Shown here: positions 21,014 to 34,260 of the stretch, piece after piece
Position numbering within the stretch: the stretch's first letter is position 1
Layout of the letters: every line of letters begins with the position of its first letter
Translations under genes and position numbers: made by a program
Notes under the pieces: generated by a model
Seen by the model: only the letters and a program-made list of their open reading frames with translations
The model's database searches: none
What the model was told of the DNA's origin: nothing
Assembly (NCBI GenBank): GCA_964035545.1
Contig: CAXIUT010000051.1
Location: forward strand, 1-50,012
Direction: 5' to 3'
DNA from: Bugula neritina
Taxonomy: Eukaryota; Bryozoa; Gymnolaemata; Cheilostomatida; Bugulidae
Length of the DNA: 50,012 bases

Positions 21014-24000
21014 ATGGATCAACAATCCTTCAACTTGGCATTGGTAGCATCGCACCACATCCAATCATTCAATTATGTGATAGAGCGAGGTCTAACTAAA
21101 CTTTTATCTCATTTCACTCCCATGGAAATTCATCCTTCTGATATTGCCCAAGATCAATCATCGAAAAAACCATTGTTTGTACCTTTTTAATCTTTGCGCA
21201 TCAGTCTGTCTCAACTTAGAGTTGGTAACCCATACCGTTATAATGACCCAACTGCTATTAACCAAGAAATATATCCTCAAGAATGTAGATTAGCTGGAAA
21301 AACTTATACTGCGCCTTTGTTGGCCGAAATGATGCGATAAATTGATGGAAATTTAGACACTTTTACTGTCAATTTAGGAGAGATACCAATAATGGTTGGA
21401 TCTACTAACTGTCATTTAAATGGATTGAAAGCTGATTAGATGATAAAATTAAATGAGGATCCTAATGAGTATGGAGGCTATTTTATAGCTAATGGCAATG
21501 AAAAAATAATTCGTATGTTAGTTCTTCAAAAAAGAAACTATCCTGTTGCTTTTCTTAGACCATCCTATACCAATAGAGGAGCAGGGTATACTTAATTTGC
21601 AGTTCAGATGCGTTGTGTTCGTGAAGATTTTTATGCTAAGACATTTACTTTGCATTATATATCTGATGGTAATATTTATTTGAGGATATTGTATAAAAAA
21701 CAAGAGTTTTTGTGTCCAATAGTTATTCTTCTCAAGGCTATTGGTGGGTTTTCTGATAGAGAGATCTATACAAGGCTAATGCATGGTAATTATGACAATT
21801 CTGATCTAAGTGATAAGATAGAAGTGTTGATCAGGACGGGTAGGTCTCTTGGTTTATATACTCAGACTCAATTTTTGGAGTATCTTGGTAAAAATTTTAG
21901 ACTTTTGCTTGGAATTAGTAATGTTTATTCTGATAAGGATTCAGGTTAGATCTTTCTCAAGTAAAATATATGTGTTCATTTGAATAATCCTAAAGATAAG
22001 TTCAATACTCTTTGTTTAATGATAGACAAGTTGTATGCTTTAGTTACTGGCGATATTCAACCATAAAATTTAGATAGTACTGCAGTGCATGAAGTATTAT
22101 TACCTGGCCATCTTTATCAGATGATTTTAAGGTAGAAATTATAAGATTCTCTTGGTTTTCTTCGAACTAAAATAATAAAAGACATAACTTCTGGTAAACT
22201 TCTAAATCCTAACAAAGTTCTAGAGTTATAATATTTGAAGAAAGGTCTTGAGAATGGAAGTATAGGTAAATCACTATAATATTTTTTATCTACTGGTAAT
22301 TTGAAATCGAAAACAGGATTAGATTTGATGCAAGACAAAGGATTTACAATTATAGCTGATAAATTGAATAATATGCGTTTTTTATCTCATTTTCGTTCGA
22401 TTCATAGAGGCGCCTATTTCGCATAGATGAAAACTACTACAGTTCGTAAGTTACTTCCTTAATCTTGGGGATATCTATGTCCTGTACATACTCCTGACGG
22501 CTCGCCTTGTGGACTTCTTAATCATATCACCATATCATGTTGCCCTTTATCTCACTAACCCTATGATCCTTTGATACACTAAAATTTAAGAGATTTGTGT
22601 GTTAAGCATGGAATGGTTTCTATGTAGAACTATAGCTATTTGGCTGATGCTGATTGTTATCCTATCATGGTTGATGGATGCCATGTTGGTTATGTTGATC
22701 AGAAGTTAGCGAATAATTTGGTAGTTGCTTTTAAGCAGTATAAAATATAGAATAAAAAGATACCTAAGGAGACAGAAATCGCTTTCCACAAGAAAGGACA
22801 CTTCAAAGATACTATATTTCCTATCATTTACATTACTACTAGTCCATCTCGTTTCTTGAGACCAGTTAAATATCTCCCTTATGACTCTATTTAGTGGTTG
22901 TCTCCATTCGAGCAGTTGTCAACAGATATCGATCTCCCTGAAAGTCAATATCAATAGATATCAACAACATACTTCTTATCTATTTTACCTCAGCATATTC
23001 CTTTTATAAATTACAACCAATCTCCGAGAAATATGTATCAATGTCAAATGGCTAAACAGACGATGGGCACAAGTGTATTGAATTGGCCTTATCGATTTGA
23101 CAACAAAATGTATAGAATCCTACATAGCCAAAAACCACTAATAAAAACAAAATACTATGACAACTATAAATTGGCTGATTATAATTCTGGAACCAATGCT
23201 GTTGTTGCTGTACTATCATATACTGGTTATGATATGTAAGACGCTATGATTATTAATAAGAGTTCTTATGAAGCAGGATTTGGACATGGAATTGTATACA
23301 AAACTATTGAGTATACTTTATCGAAGGATTAAAATAAAAAACCACCTAAATATAAGTTATTTAAAGATGCACCGCCTAATATGCAGAAGTTGTTCTAGCT
23401 ACCTGGAAGTATTTAATCTGATGGAATTATCAAGATAGGAACCAGATTGAGAAAGATGATGCCTGTTATTGTGTTGTACTAGTTAGGTAAAAAATCATTT
23501 AAAACCTTTTTTAATAAAGAATCTGAGCCTTGTTCAGTTTAGAGTATTGTTATTACAGGAGGATAAAATAAATCAGCTTAAAGAATTCTAGTTAAATTGA
23601 GGTTTGATCGTAGACCAGTAATTGGTGATAAGTTTTCATCTAGACATGGACAAAAAGGAGTATTATCTATGCTATATCCTAAAATAGATATGCCTTTTAC
23701 ATAATCTGGAATGACACCCGATATCATTATCAATCCTAATGCTTTTCCTAGTAGAATGACTATTGGTATGCTTATTTAAAGTATGGCTGCTAAATCTTCA
23801 GCTCTTGATGGAAAACCTTTTGAGTATTAAGCTTTTGAAGCTTATTAAAATGATAATGTTGTTGACTTCTTTGGAAAAAAATTACTTAACTCTGGCTACA
23901 ACTATCATGGCAATGAAACTATGTATAGTGGAGTCAATGGAACTCAACTTAAAGTTGATATCTTCATTGGATTGGTCTACTATCAAAGACTTAGACATAT

Positions 24001-24403
24001 GGTACATGATAAATCTCAGGCAAGATCAACTGGACCTGTTGATATCTTGACTCAACAACCTTTGAAAGGTCGTAAGAAGGGGGGAGGAATAAGAATGGGT
24101 GAGATGTAACGAGATGCGATGTTGGCTCATGGTTTATCTCAGACAGTTAATGAGCGTTTGTTTTTAAGTTCTGACAAATCGTAGGGATATGTATGTAACA
24201 AATGCGGGTTGATGCTTTCAGCTTTTAAGAAGTTATCAAAGATATCTGGAGGATCATTGCAGTAGATATATGATTAAGACACTATTTGTACTAACTGTAA
24301 CAGTAACAATTGTAGCTTAGTAGGCATTCCTTATGTGATGAAGTACTTAGTAAATGAGTTGGCAGCAATGAATATCAGAATTAGGTTTACTCTTAAAGAA
24401 TGA
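21014..24403 (+). CDS. RPA2: RNA polymerase I second-largest subunit
   Basis: The protein has 1129 residues and no intron. It transcribes pre-rRNA in the nucleolus. Pol I identity is favoured by [18 protein letters not shown] (as in A135) and by total length. Conserved blocks are [100 protein letters not shown] and [12 protein letters not shown], then a C-terminal zinc ribbon (C-x2-C ... C-x2-C). TAA at 23237 and 24107 stand at the Glu positions of DMEDAM and GEMERD, while conserved Gln are CAA/CAG. These are the best internal proof of the code used here. Confidence 0.97.
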
Positions 24404-24445
24404 TTATCTTATTTTATCTTATTTTATGTGATTTATATATTAGTT

Positions 24446-25950
24446 ATGGAGTTCATTTTGGCTCGATCGAGGTATCATCGTAAAAAGTTTTCTCAAGCTA
24501 TCTAAATATGTGATCAACTGCTAGCACAAAACAGTCGAGATGAGGTAGCTTTGTCATAATTCAGGCAGCATGGATTCTGAAGTGTCAATGCCTTATTCAA
24601 TAAAATCTGGTTGATTAGTTATAGACTGAGGAAGAGGGAATTGCTGAGATGATGATCAAAGAGGAAGATTCTAATCGATTTGCAAGGGCTGGAACATCTT
24701 TTAAAGGATCATCTCATGCCAATCCTATCATGCGTCCACTTCATTCTGGCAGAATAAACACAGGATTTCAAAGAGTAGGAACAAGTGCTGGTTCTAGAGC
24801 TGGAACAAGAAATAATATGTTAAGAACCGGTAGAATTATGACAAAAGCAGGAGTGCCAGCCACTGCAAATGGAAGAGTTTTACGCTTAGCTACTGCTTCT
24901 CTATAGCAATACGGATAAAACTTTTTTGATAGTGCAAAAGCAGATTTAAAAAAGCTATCACAGAGAAGATCTAAAGCCCGTCTTATATTTTTATACCTTT
25001 TCTATGTGGAACATAATATCAGAAAAAGTTTATAATTGGCAATATTTGCTACTGAGGCTAATAATTACTAGGATCCATGGTGGAAGCTAGCTTTAGGCAA
25101 GTGTTATTACCATTTAAACTTTTTAAAGGAGTCATAGCAACAGTTAATATCATCTATTAGACACAACAACAATATATCAGCTTATTTGTATTTAAGCAAA
25201 ATATACTAAAAACAAGATAGTGTAGATAAATCAATAAAAATATTGGAACAAGCTAAAGATAAACATCCTTTTTAACCTAAGTTAGATATAGCGATTGCTA
25301 GAATATATGACCAGTTGAATAATATGGAAACTTCTTACTAATACTATAAACAAGCTCTTAGTATTTAGAATTGTAATATCTAAGCAGTAGCTAATATAGC
25401 TGCCTATTTCTTTTATAAAGATCAACCAGAAATATCACTCAAACTTTATCAAAGACTAATTGAATTAGGCTACTAATCTCCTGAACTATGGAACAATATG
25501 GCTCTCTGCTGCTTTGCTAATCATCAGTATCACCTTTTTTACTCTTGCTTCTAGAGATCTATCCTTAATGGAAAGGATGATCCCTTTGTTTATAGTGAAC
25601 TATGGTATAATATAGGATATGTTTATACGATGTTAGGATAAACTGATTTTGCTTTATAGACCTATAAAGTGTCGTTAAAGCATAAACCAGACCATATTTA
25701 ATCTTTGAATAATATTGCCGTAATAGAAGCCAACAAAAATAAGATAGATTCAGCTATAAACTATGCTTAAAAGGCTTATAGAGAGGAACCATCTTTTGAA
25801 AGTTGTTATAATTTGTCTATTTGGTACTATAAAACCAATCAACTTTAAAAATCTCATAATTATAACAGTCAAGCTTTGAAATTCTTTCCCACTCATGCCT
25901 AGTCTCAGCAGTTGGCGACTCATCTTTTGAGAAAGTTGGACACTTTGTGA
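24446..25950 (+). CDS. TTC8: BBSome subunit BBS8/TTC8
   Basis: TTC8/BBS8 is a tetratricopeptide-repeat subunit of the BBSome, which moves membrane proteins in cilia. The protein has 494 residues. Family landmarks are EEEGIAEMM, RAGTSFK, MRPLHSGRINTGF, GRVLRLATAS, DPWWKLALGKCYYHL, IARIYDQLNNMETS, FFYKDQPEISLKLYQRL, LWNNMALCCF and ELWYNIGYVYTMLGQTDFAL, with at least seven TPR units after residue 170. A 20-nt intron at 24545-24564 (GTAGCTTTGTCATAATTCAG) is required. Removal gives DEAAWILK and 495 codons. It starts 42 nt after RPA2. Confidence 0.95.
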
Positions 25951-26094
25951 TTATATGATAACCTTAATTCATTTTAAAGTCTAAATTTAATATGTTTATA
26001 GCTTTTAGTATTAAATTCTTTTATATAGATTGAAATAATATCTTTATTAAATAGCAACGTAATACCTAAAGTTGATATAATTTAATTTTGACAA

Positions 26095-27486
26095 ATGGAG
26101 TTGGCTGATGACTTACTCAGACTTGTTTTCGGTCTGTTCGCTTTAGTGCTTCTCAGTTATCCTCTCAGGTTCATGGAAATCAAGATAAGGTTTTGGTACT
26201 CTCTCCTGATAGGCTTTGCTGTTCAGATCTATGTTTTTCGATCATACGTGTACCCTGTCTACATCCAACACTTGATCGCTTTCGCTCTGATTAAGTTCAA
26301 ATCTCCAAAAATCGGCAAGTTAGTTACTTTTGAGTCACTAGCTTTCCTTTCCTGCTATCACTTCTACGAAATCTTTACTAACTATGGAGGATGGACTATG
26401 AATGCTTCTGCAATGTTGATGATTTTGGTTTGTAAATACTCTTTGTTGGCCTACAATATTGAAGATGGACACTTAGATGAATAAAAAGTAACTGAAGAAC
26501 AAAAAAAATACAGAATTACTGAAAAAATATCTTTTATTGACTTTATTGGCTACTGCAACTTCTTGCCAAGTTCAATCATAGGTCCCCCTCTAGAATACCA
26601 AGATTACAAACAATTTATGGACAACAAAGGAGTCTACAACAATATCTCTACTCCTCATTTGAACCAAGCTATTTTAAAATCTTTTGGACAAACTCTTATG
26701 TATGGAGGTCTTTACATAGTTGCAGAAATATACTTTCCTTTAACTTCTATGAGAACAGATGAATTCTATAAACAGTCATATTTCTATGTTCTCTTTTATG
26801 TCTTCATAGCAGTTACGTTAGCCAGATGCAGGTATTATTTTGGTTGGAAATTTAGTATGTGTGCAGTTCACGCTTCAGGAGTCAGTTATAGCGGCCATGA
26901 TTTCAGTCGCATCAATATTGCGAATCCGATAGTTGTTTAGACTTCTATTCATGTGAGGTAAAAAATAAACAATTGGAACATTTTGGTTCAATAATGGCTA
27001 AGAAAGTGTATTTATCAAAGAAGTAATTTTAAAAATAAGACTGTTAGTCAAATATATGTCTTTGCTATTAGTGCCTTTTGGCATGGATTCTATGGAGCTT
27101 ACTATATTTCCTTTGTGTTTTGGTTTGCTCAACTTCACCTCAATACTCTTATCTTTAGATACACCAAATCTGGACAATCTATGCTTGTTAAAATATACAA
27201 AAAATTAGGAATCATTGGCTATTCCATTCTATCAATAATTACATTGATAAGTTTCAGTCACTGTGGAGCCTATTTCATGATCTTGAGTGGATCTCATTGT
27301 CTCCAACTACTAATTAAGCTAAAATTCTTGCCTCAAATTATATTATTTGGACTCATTATCTTCTTTACTGTTAAGAGACCTCCTAAAGATCGCAGCAAAC
27401 CTAAAACTGACTCATCTGAAGAAAAATCAGTGAAGAACAATCCTAACTCGAATGATTCATAAGTTGAGCCTTTGAAGAAAGAATGA
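26095..27486 (+). CDS. MBOAT-family lysophospholipid acyltransferase
   Basis: The protein has 463 residues, many transmembrane helices and no intron. It is a membrane-bound O-acyltransferase like MBOAT1/2/5 and yeast Ale1, which re-acylate lysophospholipids in the ER. The motifs are SSIIGPPLEYQDY (family GP.ieY..Y), INNWNILVQQWLRKCIY (the W-N acceptor motif), and the catalytic SAFWHGFYGAYY with His at about residue 330. A Lys/Ser/Asn-rich hydrophilic tail follows the last helix. The sequence uses very few TAA/TAG codons. Head-group specificity cannot be read. Confidence 0.9.
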
Positions 27487-27528
27487 TATGAATCTTGAAT
27501 ATATTATTATCAATTATAAACACCAAAT

Positions 27529-28197
27529 ATGATAAAATTCATCATAAGAAAGAGCCAATCTCTTTTTAGTTCGTCGATTAATCATAATTATTCAACTTAT
27601 AACAAACAAATAGCTCAATAGGTGTCTAAGAAGATGAACGAGAAGGTTTAAGTGATGAAAGAAACATTAGCTAAAACTACTCCTCGATCATTTTCAGCTT
27701 TATTTCTCCTGGCAAGTATACCTGCTTTTTACTTTATCAACTAACTCATGTAGAACAACTATAGTGACTCTTAGTTTACGAATAATTCTAACAGATTTAA
27801 TAAATACTTTTACCTCTACAATTTGACCTTCTATAGTTGTAGCTTATGTTTAACTAAATTCAACTTTCATAGTCCTTCTAGTTTGCATACTTTACCCAAA
27901 ACAGCTATTAAATCAGCTTTTATACCTCTACTTTTGTCTTTTATCGGCTTAATGTTGCCATAAACAGATAGTAAACATATAATATGGCCAGCTGTAGCGA
28001 CTCAAATAGGTACAATGTTAGTTGAGGGAACTATGGCCAATAAAGGAATTCTTCCTTTTTGGTATTATTCTCATAGACACTATATAGGTCTTTTCTATTT
28101 TGTCATGTTCATCATTAACTTTGTAGCTATGAATCGATTATCAAAACGTAGAGAAAGCCATCCTCATGAATTCGTTGACATCAAAAGTGATGAATGA
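27529..28197 (+). CDS. Multi-pass membrane protein, possibly mitochondrial
   Basis: The protein has 222 residues and no intron. The first ~30 residues (MIKFIIRKSQSLFSSSINHN) are basic and Ser-rich with no acidic residue, like a mitochondrial presequence. About five hydrophobic segments follow (FSALFLLASIPAFYFI, the region near FYLYNLTFYSC, SAFIPLLLSFIGLMLP, IIWPAVATQIGTML, GLFYFVMFIINFVAM). A polar C-terminus ends HPHEFVDIKSDE. I do not recognise the family with confidence. It lies 42 nt after the MBOAT gene. Confidence 0.72.
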
Positions 28198-28243
28198 TTT
28201 GATAATATATCAATACTTCTGTTTGATAATATATTTGTATATA

Positions 28244-29997
28244 ATGCCTAGACTGATTCCGAGGGAATAGAAACCTTCCTCTTTTTCATTTTATAATCAA
28301 ACAAAAAAACGATTTACAGATGAATTCTAAAGAATAACCAACAAATATCATCTTAATAATTTGGTTCTGGTTCTTGATATTAAATCTGCAAAAGTTATCT
28401 CATCTTTATTCACAGTCACTGAACTTGTAGCTTTTGGAATAGTTTTTATTTAGAGGTTGTAAGTAGTCAGAAAACCTTTGGAACACCATGCTATTTACTT
28501 TATAACTCCTTAAAAAAGTTCAATAGATATGATGCTTAAAGATTTTTAAAACGAGTCTTATCCACAATACAGAAAGTCTCATATTCTTTTTTCAAATGCC
28601 TTAGATCCAAGAATGCTAAAAGAAATTTCACAACATAAACATTTTCTTAAAAAATTAGCAAAACATTCTTTTAAATAATTTTATTTACAACTCTAAATAG
28701 TATCAGATAACTGTTTAAGCATGAACATACCATACCTTCAGTATGCTTACAGTAGATAAAATGCAGATGAAAAGGCTATTAGAAACGTTATAAGTCAAAA
28801 GTTTATTCATCTCATTGCAGCCTACCCAACTCTTTTTACAGTACGTTTCCTTTATGATAAAACTCAAGCTAACAAAATAACATAGCGGATAGTCTAACTA
28901 AGTGCACAACACATGAAAAGCTATTTACATAAATTACTAGAATCAAAATCAAATGCAATCGACCCTAATGCTCCAGATATAACAATATTCGTAGTAGATC
29001 GCAGTATCGATGTCATAACTCCTTCTATTCATGGATATTCTTATGAATCATTGTTATTTGATATTTTAAGTGATAAAGAGTTGGAATAAATATAAAAATT
29101 ACCAAGAGGAATCTTTAATTAGTTCAGATATAGACATATATCGCATGCTTTGCAGCTGTTACCTGGAAAACTATAAGAAGTGCTTAGTCAAATCAATCAT
29201 CCAGATAAGTTAGACGCAATGGAAGTGAAAAAACTTATAGAATAAAAATAATAAATTAATGTTCATTTAGAACTTCTTCATAGGTTATTTTAAAAATATC
29301 AAGAAAAAAATTTGCAGTAAATCGGATAATTATAACTAAGTATGGCAACTGGAGTGAATGAAGATGGTAAGCAAACTAGTAGTACTGAATTGATAGGATA
29401 TGTAGTCTAACAAATCAAAAATAATAAAATCCTAACTCAGCTTGAACTTCTAAGGCTAGCTGCTCTTGTTTTAACTTGTATTAAATTGAGTAAGCAAGAC
29501 TATCAAGATATAATTAATCTTTTCGAAGGGGATAGTAAAAGAGTTTTGACAAATTTGGTAGCACTTGGTGTTTCTTACGATAAAAATATATCTAAAAGTA
29601 CTAAAAACATAGATAAACCTGCTATGGATAGAGCTAGGGAACTTTTAAACCAAAGAAGTATTCCATCATAACGATTTGTACCTGCACTATGTATGATATA
29701 TCTCATAAAGAAATAACAATTCCTATTTTGATATAATTTTTAAAGAAGTAATCTCGAGGAGGTGGCCGTACCAAGATGGGCGAGGCTATTGTATCTGTGA
29801 CTTCACAGTAGAATTTAGGAACAAACTTTGATGAAAAAAGGTTGATTTGTTTTATGTGTGGAGGGCTAAGCCATACATAGATATGCAGTATTCGTCATAA
29901 GCCTGAACTTGATTCAGTTGTGTTAGTTGGTGATGAGGTCAATAGTCCTAACTAGTTTATGAATGCATTGATGAAGATTGATATATTTGATAAGTGA
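28244..29997 (+). CDS. Sec1/Munc18 (SM) family vesicle-fusion regulator
   Basis: SM proteins clasp SNARE bundles and license membrane fusion. The protein has 577 residues. It shows the order typical of the family: NNLVLVLDIKSAKVISSLF, HHAIYFITPQKSSIDMMLKDF, ITIFVVDRSIDVITPSIHGYS (the family's central D-R-S-x-D-x-x-T-P motif), a helical 3a domain, and a C-terminal region with KKESRGGGRTKMGEAIV. A 20-nt intron at 29691-29710 (GTATGATATATCTCATAAAG) is essential: without it the frame ends before the C-terminal third is complete. Result 578 codons. I cannot decide between the Sly1, Vps45, Vps33 and Sec1 subfamilies. It starts 46 nt after the previous gene. Confidence 0.88.
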
Positions 29998-30064
29998 TGT
30001 GAATGATTTGTTACAGTCATTTTAATCAGTAAAATAAGATTGCTGGGATATTATTGTTATTTAA

Positions 30065-32192
30065 ATGAATAGAAAAAGTGACATTTAGTTTCCAGACGAT
30101 CCTTATTAGGTTATTAGAAAATTAAGAACAGCTCTTGAGTAACAAAAATCTCAACTTTAATAATACGAAATGGTTTGTAATTCTCTTTCATTCTAAAAAA
30201 ATGCTTCTATTCAATAGGCAAATGACCTCAAAAAGTAAGTCTAAAATATCAGTCAAAAGCTATAACATGAACAACAATCAAAAAGTGATAAATCAAGAGT
30301 AAGTAGTAATCCTTTGAACTTATTTCAGACAAAAGTGTTCACAAAATAAAATAAACAACTAGTCAATACTATGACTTTATAGCGTAAAATAGATATAAGT
30401 TCATCTCATTTGATTCCTTTGATGAGTCCGTCTTCAAGTTCTTTAAAAAGACCTCAAAAATCAAAATAATTCATTCCTTCTCCAATTATCTTTAAAACAA
30501 GATAGCCATCAATTAACAAAACAAACCTTTCATCCGAACATTCTTCATAAAATATCATGGAAAATGTTGGAGACCATCTTGTTGAAGATGTGGTTGTGGT
30601 AAGTCCTGACATTTTATCTCTTAAAAAAATGAAATAAAACAATAAATAAGAAATATCCATCAATATATCTGAGTACTATTATTTTAACTATAATACTTTG
30701 TACAAAAATAGAAAATCTTAGTATTTGAAGGAAGTCGCTAGAAGGGCTTTTCCTTTAGGAGCTTTTGCTATTAGAAAAAATGTTGATAATTATTAACAAT
30801 TTAAAAGAGATATGTAGTTTTCAGTTGCTTCTAAGATGGGAGAATAGTATTTTATATTTAATTTGAAGGGAGATTTTGCTGATAATCAAAAAAATAAAAT
30901 ATTTCTGGGGAATTGTAACCCTTTTCAGGGATTATTTGCTGTATGTTTAAAAGTGCCTGACTTTATACCTATTAGAGACTAAAAGTACAATAATAAAAAA
31001 GACCAACAAGTCTGGATGGTTTAAAAAGTCTATGTTATATTGACCTATTATCCATATTTTAATACTCATATATCTTTGTTGTCGAAAATGCATCAAATAT
31101 TGCAGCCTCAGTGGTATAAGCTTCAAAAATAGGACATATTTTCTAGAAATTTGCAAAGAAATTTAACTGAAACTCAACATAATTCATAAATAAGTAAGAT
31201 AATATCATATTTTATGACAAAAAAGCCAGACTATAATCAGGTTTGTTTATATTAGCATCACTATTTTGGTTCAATTCCTTCTCAAGGGTTTTATTCAGAA
31301 TATTCTATAGCTCTTTTTACTTGTCCTATATTCTTTTCAATATTTGCCTATGAATAAATGCTACTACTTTTAACTGCAATGTTTTTATAAAAAACTATAA
31401 TATTTACCAGCAAAAGCTAATCAGCTGCTACTTTATGCGCTCTATTTTTAACGACTGTTTTGTTTCCATTTAAATACAACCAACATTTGATATTAAATTG
31501 CGATAAATAGAAAGTGGATAATATATTATTTTAATTTCCCTTTATTTTGGTTGCAACAGTTAAGAAAGATACGAATTATTCTAACATTCTTAGGATGTTT
31601 ATCGATAATAATGGCGATAGGTTTAAGGGTTTTAATACTAAGGATCAAACAGCTCCTCTTATTTTGGTTGATATAGATTCTAATTGTATTTTTTATGATC
31701 CTCTTTTAAATAAATCTTTTTAAGAGTTAATTATATCGCCTAGTGATAATTTAAGATAAAGCTATAATATAGTAAATCCTTCAAATTCTAAATCATTTAC
31801 TTTTACTAAAAAGATGCCTGTAGAATTCATGTCTAAGCCTAGAAATGATTATTAAAAAAATTAAGAATAAAGAAGAAAAACTCTTAAATAGTATTAACAA
31901 AAAATTAATAATAATTTTAGTAAATGGCCTGACTATCAACTAAAACCTTCTCATATTAAAATACTTACACTATTGGCTTAATACATTCAATCTTTTGGCA
32001 TTAGTCGACAGTATCAAGTGGAATTGATCCGAAATAGTGCAAATAATCATGAAATGAGAAAAGAGATGGTTAAGAAGTATTTGGCTTAGAGACATCCTTG
32101 TCGTAAAAGTTTTATCTAGGTTTTGGTATAGAGTCAGTTATATGCTGATTACTTGGATTAAATTTAGAGAAAAGTTATGGATAAAAAATGAT
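30065..32192 (+). CDS. DENN-domain protein (Rab GEF-like)
   Basis: Predicted ~708 residues. DENN proteins are guanine-nucleotide exchange factors for Rab GTPases. The first ~230 residues are disordered. The uDENN/cDENN region follows: FAVCLKVPDFIP, KVYVILTYYPYF, FACPIFF-type helix, then LLLTAMFLEKTIIFTSKSES and TTVLFPFKYNQHLIL, ending in a dDENN-like helical stretch (FIEVLVESELYADYLDE). The span is 3n+1. The frame carries through to about 32160, then needs one base dropped in the AAATTT stretch at about 32160-32166 to end DEIERKVMDKK at TGA 32190. A 43-nt intron (32126-32168) would also restore frame but deletes the last helix. The next gene's ATG is 63 nt on. Confidence 0.8.
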
Positions 32193-32255
32193 TTATACTA
32201 ATTTATCTTTTATTATTCAATTCAATATTTAAATATCTATCAAATAATAGAACAC

Positions 32256-33490
32256 ATGTTAATCAAAAATTCACTTGTCTTCATTCCGATACTTCTCCTT
32301 CTAACGACTACATATCAACTATAAACAGACATATTAAGCAGAATAGTATCTTTCTATTCTAATTTTAATACAACTGATTATGTACATATTTATCTCCATA
32401 GATAAACCCCTCATCTGAACCGTCAGGTAGTGACTATTACAAAGGTCCCTTTGAGCTCTATCTGTATAGCAACCATACTTTCAAATTTGTCATTCCTTAT
32501 GACTCCAAATCTGCATAATACATCATCACTGGTGAGACATAACTTAGTTCTTAATGGGCATTTATAGGCAATACCTATTCATTGGTAAGTAAAGATCTTA
32601 AAGGTACAGTTTCACATGAAATAAATGTAGGCATTAGATGGAAATATCAATTATAAATATCAAGTCGAGGTATAAAACTATAGAGATAGTAGATTAGATA
32701 TGAATATATCAATTGGATAGCATTGATTCTTTTTGGATTATGTGGAGCTATGCTGTTTCCTTTGTGCGATAGAGATCGGACTAAAGTTTTGTATAATATT
32801 AAAAAAAGAACACATCCTTTAATGTAATATACTATTCTATTCAAAATTATTACTCTAGCATTTATCTTTATCATCAATTGTTTCTATTCTATCATCAATT
32901 TACCTTGGTATTACATAGTTCCTATCTATTCAATCTATCTTTTGACCTTTATTCCTTCTGTTATTCATGTCATGTACTTTCTCAGTGCTCTGCAGCAGCA
33001 AATCAGATCGTATAAATGTTTTGATGACTTGAATCAAGTTATAAAGTGTGTTTTAGTGGTATCTCTTTTCTTATCGATTCCTTTATTGTCTGTTCTTTCT
33101 GCTTTTATTGATAAAAATATCTATTTTTACTTTTTTATTAGTATTACAACTCTTTATCAATATTATTTTGCTTGTAAAAACAAAAAATATTCTTTCACTA
33201 GAGTTCTTCTTTATGATATTTGCATAACTGCTCTTTTGTTACTTTTTGGTATGTTTTTACCTTCGATGAATTTTACTACGCTATCGATAAAGGATGTTTT
33301 TATTTTTTGGAATTACTATATTTGTCTATTTGCTTTTGCTATAGTAGTTAGTCGTAAAAAGATAAAAATGGAAATAGCTTAGGATATTCATTTAGATTAA
33401 TTTTCATAAAGTTTGCCTAGACCTGCATCAGAAAGTGAGAGAAGGAAAGAAGAAGTAAATGTCCAGACGATTGAAATGATTAGTCCTTGA
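32256..33490 (+). CDS. Signal-peptide multi-pass membrane protein, unknown
   Basis: Predicted 404 residues. The N-terminal signal sequence (LVFIPILLLLTT) is followed by ~130 lumenal or extracellular residues, apparently beta-rich (PFELYLYSNHTFKFVIPYDS, LKGTVSHEINVGIRWKY). About seven transmembrane helices follow, separated by short loops, and then a cytosolic Ser/Glu tail. The layout (lumenal beta domain plus seven helices) recalls GOST/TMEM87-like or other ciliate seven-helix proteins, but I see no diagnostic motif. A 20-nt intron at 32382-32401 (GTACATATTTATCTCCATAG) gives 405 codons. Confidence 0.75.
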
Positions 33491-33518
33491 TTATTATAGA
33501 TTGAATTATAACAATAAA

Positions 33519-34187
33519 ATGATTAGTTCGAGTAATTTTTTTGATAAAACTCTTTTCTCGTCTTAATAAAAAGCCAACAACTAAAATAATAATAAAAATT
33601 CCTTCAAAAAATAAACACTCACTCCATGGAATCTTTATTAATAAACTCCAATCGAAATGATGAGTAAACAACTTGAAAGATAGCATTAAAAAAATTAAAG
33701 AAAAAAACAAAAAAGTAAATTATAAGCAAAACATTCTATTCAACTTCCTCCTATACCTCAATCAACTGATAAATCATTCTCTTTAGACCTTAAGGGAACT
33801 TTAAAAGGTTCTGTTTTACATATAAAACCAAAATAAGATAAGAAATCCAAAACAGACAGAAGTTACGATTCTATGTCGATTAACTAGTTTATCAATAAGC
33901 ATAGGGCATAGTTAACAATATAAAAAGAGCCTAAAAAGCTGTCATTTACACCAATTTAGAATAAAGAATAGCCTATATTTCTTTTGAACAGAAATTCAAG
34001 AAAAGGTTATTTGAGATAGAAATCAAGTAAGGTTCTCGATCTGAAGAAATAGCTTCTTGATCCAATATAGCTGTATAACAGAAGGTCGATAGTAACAATA
34101 GATCCATAAATAAAAAATGCTAAATTTTACCACAGAAGATCTATCTAAAGACTACAATCAAAACATTTAAATCGTTATCAATTTTGA
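33519..34187 (+). CDS. Basic low-complexity protein, unknown
   Basis: Predicted 222 residues, open from ATG 33519 to TGA 34185-34187 with no intron. The sequence is rich in Lys, Gln, Ser and Asn, with Pro-rich pieces (IQLPPIPQSTDKSF, KEPKKLSFTPI) and scattered Arg-Ser dipeptides (NSRKGYLR, NRRSIVTIDP, YHRRSI). No domain or family is recognised. It is probably an intrinsically disordered protein. It begins 28 nt after the previous stop, one of the shortest same-strand gaps in the window. Confidence 0.6.
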
Positions 34188-34260
34188 TTTTTGTTTATAA
34201 TTAGTTATCAAATTATCATAAAATAGGTAAATCTTATACTTTAAGACCTTTTGTTAAACA

